Source: Planctomycetota bacterium
GTDB taxonomy: Bacteria; Planctomycetota; UBA1135; GCA-002686595
NCBI GenBank assembly: GCA_021776885.1
Contig: JAJFFA010000468.1
Coordinates: 1 to 9,986 of the forward strand
DNA length: 9,986 nt
Direction of reading: 5' to 3'
The notes below the pieces were generated by a model, which did not search any database, was not told where the DNA came from, and saw only the letters and a program-made list of their open reading frames with translations. Made by a program: the position numbers and the translations under genes. Positions 6,986 to 9,986 of the stretch are shown here, piece after piece. Every line of letters starts with the position of its first letter. Within the stretch, counting starts at the first letter, position 1.

Positions 6986-7021
6986 TTCGACGGACGGCTG
7001 CGAGCCAGGGCCGCCGTCGAA
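6986..7021. repeat. Long inverted repeat (12-bp bulged stem) between the fusion gene and the caspase gene
   Basis: TTCGACGG (6986-6993) and CCGTCGAA (7014-7021) are exact reverse complements. Directly inside, CGGC (6995-6998) pairs with GCCG (7010-7013), leaving only A6994 bulged and an 11-nt loop. The stem starts 3 nt after the TAG stop at 6980-6982 and ends 16 nt before the TAGAAT box. No T-run follows on either side, so it is not a classic intrinsic terminator. It may still end transcription, stabilise the 3' end of the upstream mRNA, or be an operator over the next promoter. Confidence 0.6.
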
Positions 7022-7037
7022 GCGCGGTGGGCGCCTG

Positions 7038-7043
7038 TAGAAT
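7038..7043 (+). promoter_or_regulatory. Candidate -10 box (TAGAAT) before the caspase-gene ATG
   Basis: TAGAAT (five of six bases of TATAAT) lies 10 nt before ATG 7054. No Shine-Dalgarno sequence and no clear -35 are present. It is the best of three similar boxes in the window. Its place downstream of the GTG at 7027 argues that the protein starts at 7054. Confidence 0.5.
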
Positions 7044-7053
7044 CAGCGGTCCA

Positions 7054-9651
7054 ATGGACCTGCTCGCCTGGTTCCTCCACGCCTCCCTGCTCCTTCCCGT
7101 TACCCAGGAACCCTCACCGGTTGCGGCCGACCCGACGCAACCTGCCCCCCAGGGGAGTGACCTGGTCGCTAGCCAGGCACCCGAGACAGCGTCAACGGAG
7201 CTGCCCGAGAGCGTGCTCTCCTTGCTCGAGGGCATCGACGCAGCGTTCGACGAATCCGACCTTGAGCTAGCACGCGGCATCCTGCAGGAGACGGTCGCGA
7301 ACCTCGACCAGCTGGGACTCGAGGTCGACGAGGTTGCGGTTCAGGCCCTACTCGCACTGGACCGGCGAGCGCAGCAGCTCGGGTTGCTGACGGACCAACG
7401 AGATCTTCGTGCGTCCATCCTCGATCTCCGCCTGCGGCTGCTTCCCCCGGAGCACCTCCTCGTTCATTCTGCGAGGTACGACCTCGCCTTGACCGCGGGC
7501 GAGCTGGGTGACCACGCTGGGGCCCTCGTGCTCGCCAAGGAGGTCCTCGAAGCCAGGGCTGGGCAGCTCCCACCCGAGCATCCTCTCGTCCTTGCCGCGA
7601 AGCGAACCGTCGCCGACACGCTCTATGCACTGGGCGATCTCCCCGGCGCGAAGGAACTCTACGAGGAGATCCTGAAGACCTCGAGCCAATCGTCCGAGTC
7701 GGACCGTCCGGGCCTCGTTCGGCCCATGTCGAATCTGGCGCTGGCCAAGAAGGCCCTCGGCGACCTCGAAGGCGCCCGCGCGCTCGAAGAAGCGGTGCTC
7801 GAGATCTGGGCGCGACTTGCGCCGGAGCACCCCGACTTCCTGCGCGCCAAGCAAAATCTCGCCACGACGAAGCGCGAACTAGGCGATCTCGCCGGGGCGC
7901 ACGAGCTCTTCGAAGAAGTTCTCGTTGCCTGGACGCGGCTATTGCGCCCAGAGCACCAGGACCTGCTTGCCGCGAAGCAGAACCTGGCCCTGACCCGGAG
8001 AGAACTGGGCGACCTCGCCGGTGCGCGCGTGCTCCAGGAGTCCGTACTGGAGGCGCGGGGCCGGCTTCTCCCCCCAGGCCACCCGGACCTTGTCGCGGCC
8101 AAACGAAACCTCGCGCTGACCCTGAAGGCTCAGGACGACCTTCCCGGCGCGCGCGTGCTGCTCCAAGGAGCCCTCGAGTCCTTGGCCCGCCATCTCCCGC
8201 CTGCGCATCCCGACGTTCTGCAATTGCGGCAAGACCTGGTGGAGGTGCTCGTGGAGCTGGGCGACGACCCAGGAGCTCGCGAACTCTTGGAGCAGTCGGT
8301 TCGCCTTCTCGAAGCGTCCTCCGAAACGCTCCATCCGCAGCTTCAAGCGGACCGTCTCCTGCTTGCCCGGCTACTCCTCCAGACCGGAGACATCGCCGCT
8401 GGCGTGGGTCTCCTCGAGACGATCGTCGACGAGCTGTCGAGGAGCCTGCCGCTGGATCACCCGGAGCTGCAGGAAGCCCTCCGGGATCTGTGGTCAGCTC
8501 TTCGCGTCCAACGAAACCTGAGCCGGGCTCTGGAGATCGAGCGGATGATCCGACTGGCCAATCCCTACCCTCCGCACTTGCAGGTACAGGCGCCGGAAGG
8601 CCCCCACGCAACCCTGGAGGAGCGCCGCTTCGTCTTGAAGGCGTGGGCAACGGATTACGCGAGCATCCGCAACATCCGCGTCATCGTCGACGGACTCGAG
8701 CTGCAGTACGATCGGACGAAGTGCATCGAGGTGGACGAGACGGGACGCGAGGCCAAGCTTCAACTGGAGCTCGAGATTCCGCGCGATCGCCCGGAGATCA
8801 CCCTCCAGCTGCAAGCCATCAACGCCAGCGGAGCCGCCAGCGAGCTGCAGACGCTGATCGTGCGCTACCAGCCTCCCCTGCAGGAGCTCTACCTCCTGGC
8901 GGTCGGTGTCGGGGACTACGAGGACGATGAGCTCGACCTGAGGTTCCCCGCCCAGGACGTTCGCGACCTCGTCGCGTTCTTCGAGACCCAGCAGTCCACG
9001 TTCTTTCGCACGGTCCACGTCAGGACCCTGATCGACGCCCAGGCCTCCGCTGGAAAGGTCCGGGAGCTCAAGCACGAGTTCCTGGCGCGTGCACGCCCCG
9101 AGGACACCATCGTCGTGTTCCTCGCGGGCCATGGAGTGCGCGCAGAGACCGGTGAGTATTTCTTCCTGACTCCCGAGGCCACGGCGGACAAGCCGTACGC
9201 GGGCCTGGAACGGGCGCAGGTGGACTCCCTGGTCGTTTGGGAGCGCCTTCGGGCGCGCCGCCGGGTGCTCCTACTCGACACGTGCAACGCGGGGCGCTCC
9301 GCTCCTGGAAGCGCGCGCGGGACGCAGCGCGGTGTCGTGCCTTGGTACGACGGACCGTCGCCCGTCGAGCCGGCTGCCGATTCCACGCGACACGGCGTCT
9401 ACGTTCTCGCCGCCAGCACGGACTTCGGCTTCGCACGGGAGCAAGAGGGCAACGGCCTGTTCACACGCACGGTGCTCGACGGGCTCGTGGGCGCCGCCGA
9501 CGCGGATGGCGACGGCCTGGTCGAGATCGAAGAGCTGCGCGGGTACACAGAAGACGAAGTCGAGAGTCGCAGCGGGGGCAATCAACTCTCGACCATGCCG
9601 ACCGTGATGGGTGGAGAGAACTTCGCGCTTGCGCGTGTCCCTCGTCGGTAG
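7054..9651 (+). CDS. TPR-repeat caspase-like protease (peptidase C14) with C-terminal EF-hand loop
   Basis: This 865-residue protein is called from ATG 7054. GTG 7027 would add nine residues (including an Arg that would improve a signal peptide) but lies upstream of the TAGAAT box. Residues 1-17 are hydrophobic (LLAWFLHASLLLPV) and probably a signal peptide or anchor. About 58-500 is a helical array of some eleven 42-residue kinesin-light-chain-type TPR units (ELGDLAGA, LPPEHPDLL patterns). About 520-605 looks like a beta-sandwich linker (IRNIRVIVDGLEL; NASGAASELQTLIVRY). About 610-860 is a C14 caspase-like domain: LYLLAVGVGDYEDD opens it, catalytic His693 sits in VVFLAGHGV and catalytic Cys744 in LLLDTCNAG. 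Near the end, Asp816-Glu827 forms a canonical EF-hand calcium loop. The dyad is intact, so proteolysis is likely. The TPRs probably recognise a partner. Compared lines are less GC-rich than the gene before it. Pathway unknown: export would argue against a cytosolic cell-death or phage-defence role, which TPR-protease proteins often have. Confidence 0.9.
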   Translation: MDLLAWFLHASLLLPVTQEPSPVAADPTQPAPQGSDLVASQAPETASTELPESVLSLLEGIDAAFDESDLELARGILQETVANLDQLGLEVDEVAVQALLALDRRAQQLGLLTDQRDLRASILDLRLRLLPPEHLLVHSARYDLALTAGELGDHAGALVLAKEVLEARAGQLPPEHPLVLAAKRTVADTLYALGDLPGAKELYEEILKTSSQSSESDRPGLVRPMSNLALAKKALGDLEGARALEEAVLEIWARLAPEHPDFLRAKQNLATTKRELGDLAGAHELFEEVLVAWTRLLRPEHQDLLAAKQNLALTRRELGDLAGARVLQESVLEARGRLLPPGHPDLVAAKRNLALTLKAQDDLPGARVLLQGALESLARHLPPAHPDVLQLRQDLVEVLVELGDDPGARELLEQSVRLLEASSETLHPQLQADRLLLARLLLQTGDIAAGVGLLETIVDELSRSLPLDHPELQEALRDLWSALRVQRNLSRALEIERMIRLANPYPPHLQVQAPEGPHATLEERRFVLKAWATDYASIRNIRVIVDGLELQYDRTKCIEVDETGREAKLQLELEIPRDRPEITLQLQAINASGAASELQTLIVRYQPPLQELYLLAVGVGDYEDDELDLRFPAQDVRDLVAFFETQQSTFFRTVHVRTLIDAQASAGKVRELKHEFLARARPEDTIVVFLAGHGVRAETGEYFFLTPEATADKPYAGLERAQVDSLVVWERLRARRRVLLLDTCNAGRSAPGSARGTQRGVVPWYDGPSPVEPAADSTRHGVYVLAASTDFGFAREQEGNGLFTRTVLDGLVGAADADGDGLVEIEELRGYTEDEVESRSGGNQLSTMPTVMGGENFALARVPRR
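7225..8553 (+). repeat. Tandem 126-bp TPR-coding repeats (about eleven units)
   Basis: The G-D turn of the repeat falls at residues 68, 110, 152, 194, 236, 277, 319, 361, 403, 445 and 487, i.e. every 42 residues with one 41-residue step (236 to 277, in ARLAPEHP). The middle units (about 7720-8160) are the most alike, also at DNA level (GAACT-GGCGA-CTCGCCGG). The first two and last units are diverged. Confidence 0.8.
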
Positions 9652-9764
9652 ACGAGGAGCCGGGACCGCCCGCCGCCCGACCGCACTCCAAGCTCGTGCG
9701 CTGCAAGTCGGAAGCAGCGCGCGCCGGGAGCGAAACGATTACGCAGAACGCTTGCGCTCTCGTC

Positions 9765-9793
9765 GTGACTGAGCCGGCCGACGGCTCTATACG
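9765..9793 (+). promoter_or_regulatory. Candidate sigma-70-like promoter for the gene at 9917
   Basis: GTGACT (9765-9770, four of six bases of TTGACA) and TATACG (9788-9793, four of six bases of TATAAT) are separated by exactly 17 nt. TATA is rare in this GC-rich DNA. The spacer is itself a small hairpin, GAGCCG-GCCGA-CGGCTC. The resulting leader would be about 115-120 nt and would contain the palindrome and hairpin below. Confidence 0.4.
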
Positions 9794-9837
9794 ACACGAT
9801 CGGCGACCGACCTGCCCCGGGGAACGCGAGCTGTTCA

Positions 9838-9861
9838 CAAACGCACACCGGTGTGCGTTTG
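9838..9861. promoter_or_regulatory. Perfect 24-bp palindrome, possible operator
   Basis: The half-site CAAACGCACACC (9838-9849) is followed at once by its exact reverse complement (9850-9861), with no spacer. It lies about 45 nt downstream of the candidate -10 and 55 nt upstream of ATG 9917. It could bind a dimeric regulator. As RNA it could fold into a 10-bp stem with a CCGG loop. Only three T's end the right arm, so an intrinsic terminator is possible but weak. Confidence 0.6.
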
Positions 9862-9882
9862 AGCCCACTCCCGATTCCAAGC

Positions 9883-9905
9883 GAAGCTCGGCAACCCGAG
9901 GCTTC
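9883..9905 (+). other. Bulged 9-bp hairpin just before the start codon at 9917
   Basis: GAAGC+TCGG (9883-9891) pairs with CCGA+GCTTC (9896-9899 and 9901-9905) around a CAAC loop, with G9900 bulged. It ends 11 nt before the ATG and is followed by CTCCT, so there is no Shine-Dalgarno site. It may be a leader structure or a weak terminator of the caspase gene without a T-run. Confidence 0.35.
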
Positions 9906-9916
9906 CTCCTGCAACC

Positions 9917-9986
9917 ATGAGACACCCCTCCCGGCACCCGCTCTTCATCCGCTGCGCGGCCGCCTGCGCTGCGAGCCTGGTCCTCG
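9917..9986 (+). CDS. Start of a gene for an exported protein (truncated by window end)
   Basis: From ATG 9917 the frame stays open to the end of the window, giving 23 residues. They begin MRHPSRHPLFIR, with three Arg and two His, and continue into an Ala/Cys/Leu/Val hydrophobic stretch (CAAACAASLVL). This is the shape of a Sec or lipoprotein signal peptide cut off before its cleavage site. No Shine-Dalgarno site precedes it. The long structured upstream region supports a new transcription unit. With so few residues the product cannot be named, and a chance frame is not excluded. Confidence 0.5.
   Translation, partial: MRHPSRHPLFIRCAAACAASLVL

Larger units (their letters stand above)
9652..9916. 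other. 265-bp intergenic region after the caspase gene
   Basis: I see no convincing gene here. Frames that cross it are extensions of shadow frames. It holds a possible sigma-70-like promoter (9765-9793), a perfect 24-bp palindrome (9838-9861) and a bulged hairpin (9883-9905). Bases 9652-9760 show nothing I can name, and no T-rich terminator follows the caspase stop. It is the longest non-coding stretch in the window. Confidence 0.6.

Noticed and set aside
7169..8650. Minus-strand frame (493 codons) opposite the TPR region
   Set aside because: It is a shadow of the tandem repeats, without domain or start signal.

Overview
The window is very GC-rich bacterial DNA (hand-counted 60-base lines run from about 62% to 78% G+C) with tightly packed genes. 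It holds secreted and envelope-type proteins of kinds common in large-genome environmental bacteria: an FG-GAP beta-propeller, an exported M14 carboxypeptidase, a MORN-repeat lipoprotein and a TPR-caspase protein. Weak or absent Shine-Dalgarno sequences at most starts and this gene mix suggest Planctomycetota, but Myxococcota or another high-GC phylum is not excluded. No rRNA, tRNA, CRISPR array, transposase or integrase was seen.

Layout. (1) 1-701 (+): the 3' end of an S1-domain RNA-binding protein whose start lies outside the window. (2) 704-3879 (-): a two-gene operon, an M14-family metallocarboxypeptidase followed by a small MORN-repeat lipoprotein, joined by a GTGA stop/start overlap. 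It converges on the S1 gene with only 2 bp between the stop codons. (3) 3880-3995: a divergent intergenic region. (4) 3996-5372 (+): an exported seven-bladed FG-GAP propeller. (5) 5426-6982 (+): a nitroreductase domain fused to a methyltransferase-like domain whose SAM-binding motif is degenerate. (6) 7054-9651 (+): an 865-residue protein with an N-terminal hydrophobic segment, about eleven 42-residue TPR units, a beta-sandwich linker and a C14 caspase-like protease domain with His and Cys catalytic residues and a canonical EF-hand loop. (7) 9652-9916: a 265-bp intergenic region with a possible promoter, a perfect 24-bp palindrome and a bulged hairpin. (8) 9917-end (+): the start of a gene whose product begins with a signal-peptide-like sequence.

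How the genes relate. Only the peptidase-lipoprotein pair is clearly linked by sequence (translational coupling). The three complete plus-strand genes are co-directional but separated by 53-71 bp. Two of them, and the peptidase, carry a TAGNNT box 6-10 nt before the ATG, which fits separate promoters with leaderless or near-leaderless transcripts rather than one operon. I see no direct evidence that the window encodes a single multi-gene system. The strongest candidates for new biology are the calcium-motif TPR-caspase protein, the nitroreductase/methyltransferase fusion and the structured intergenic regions around them.
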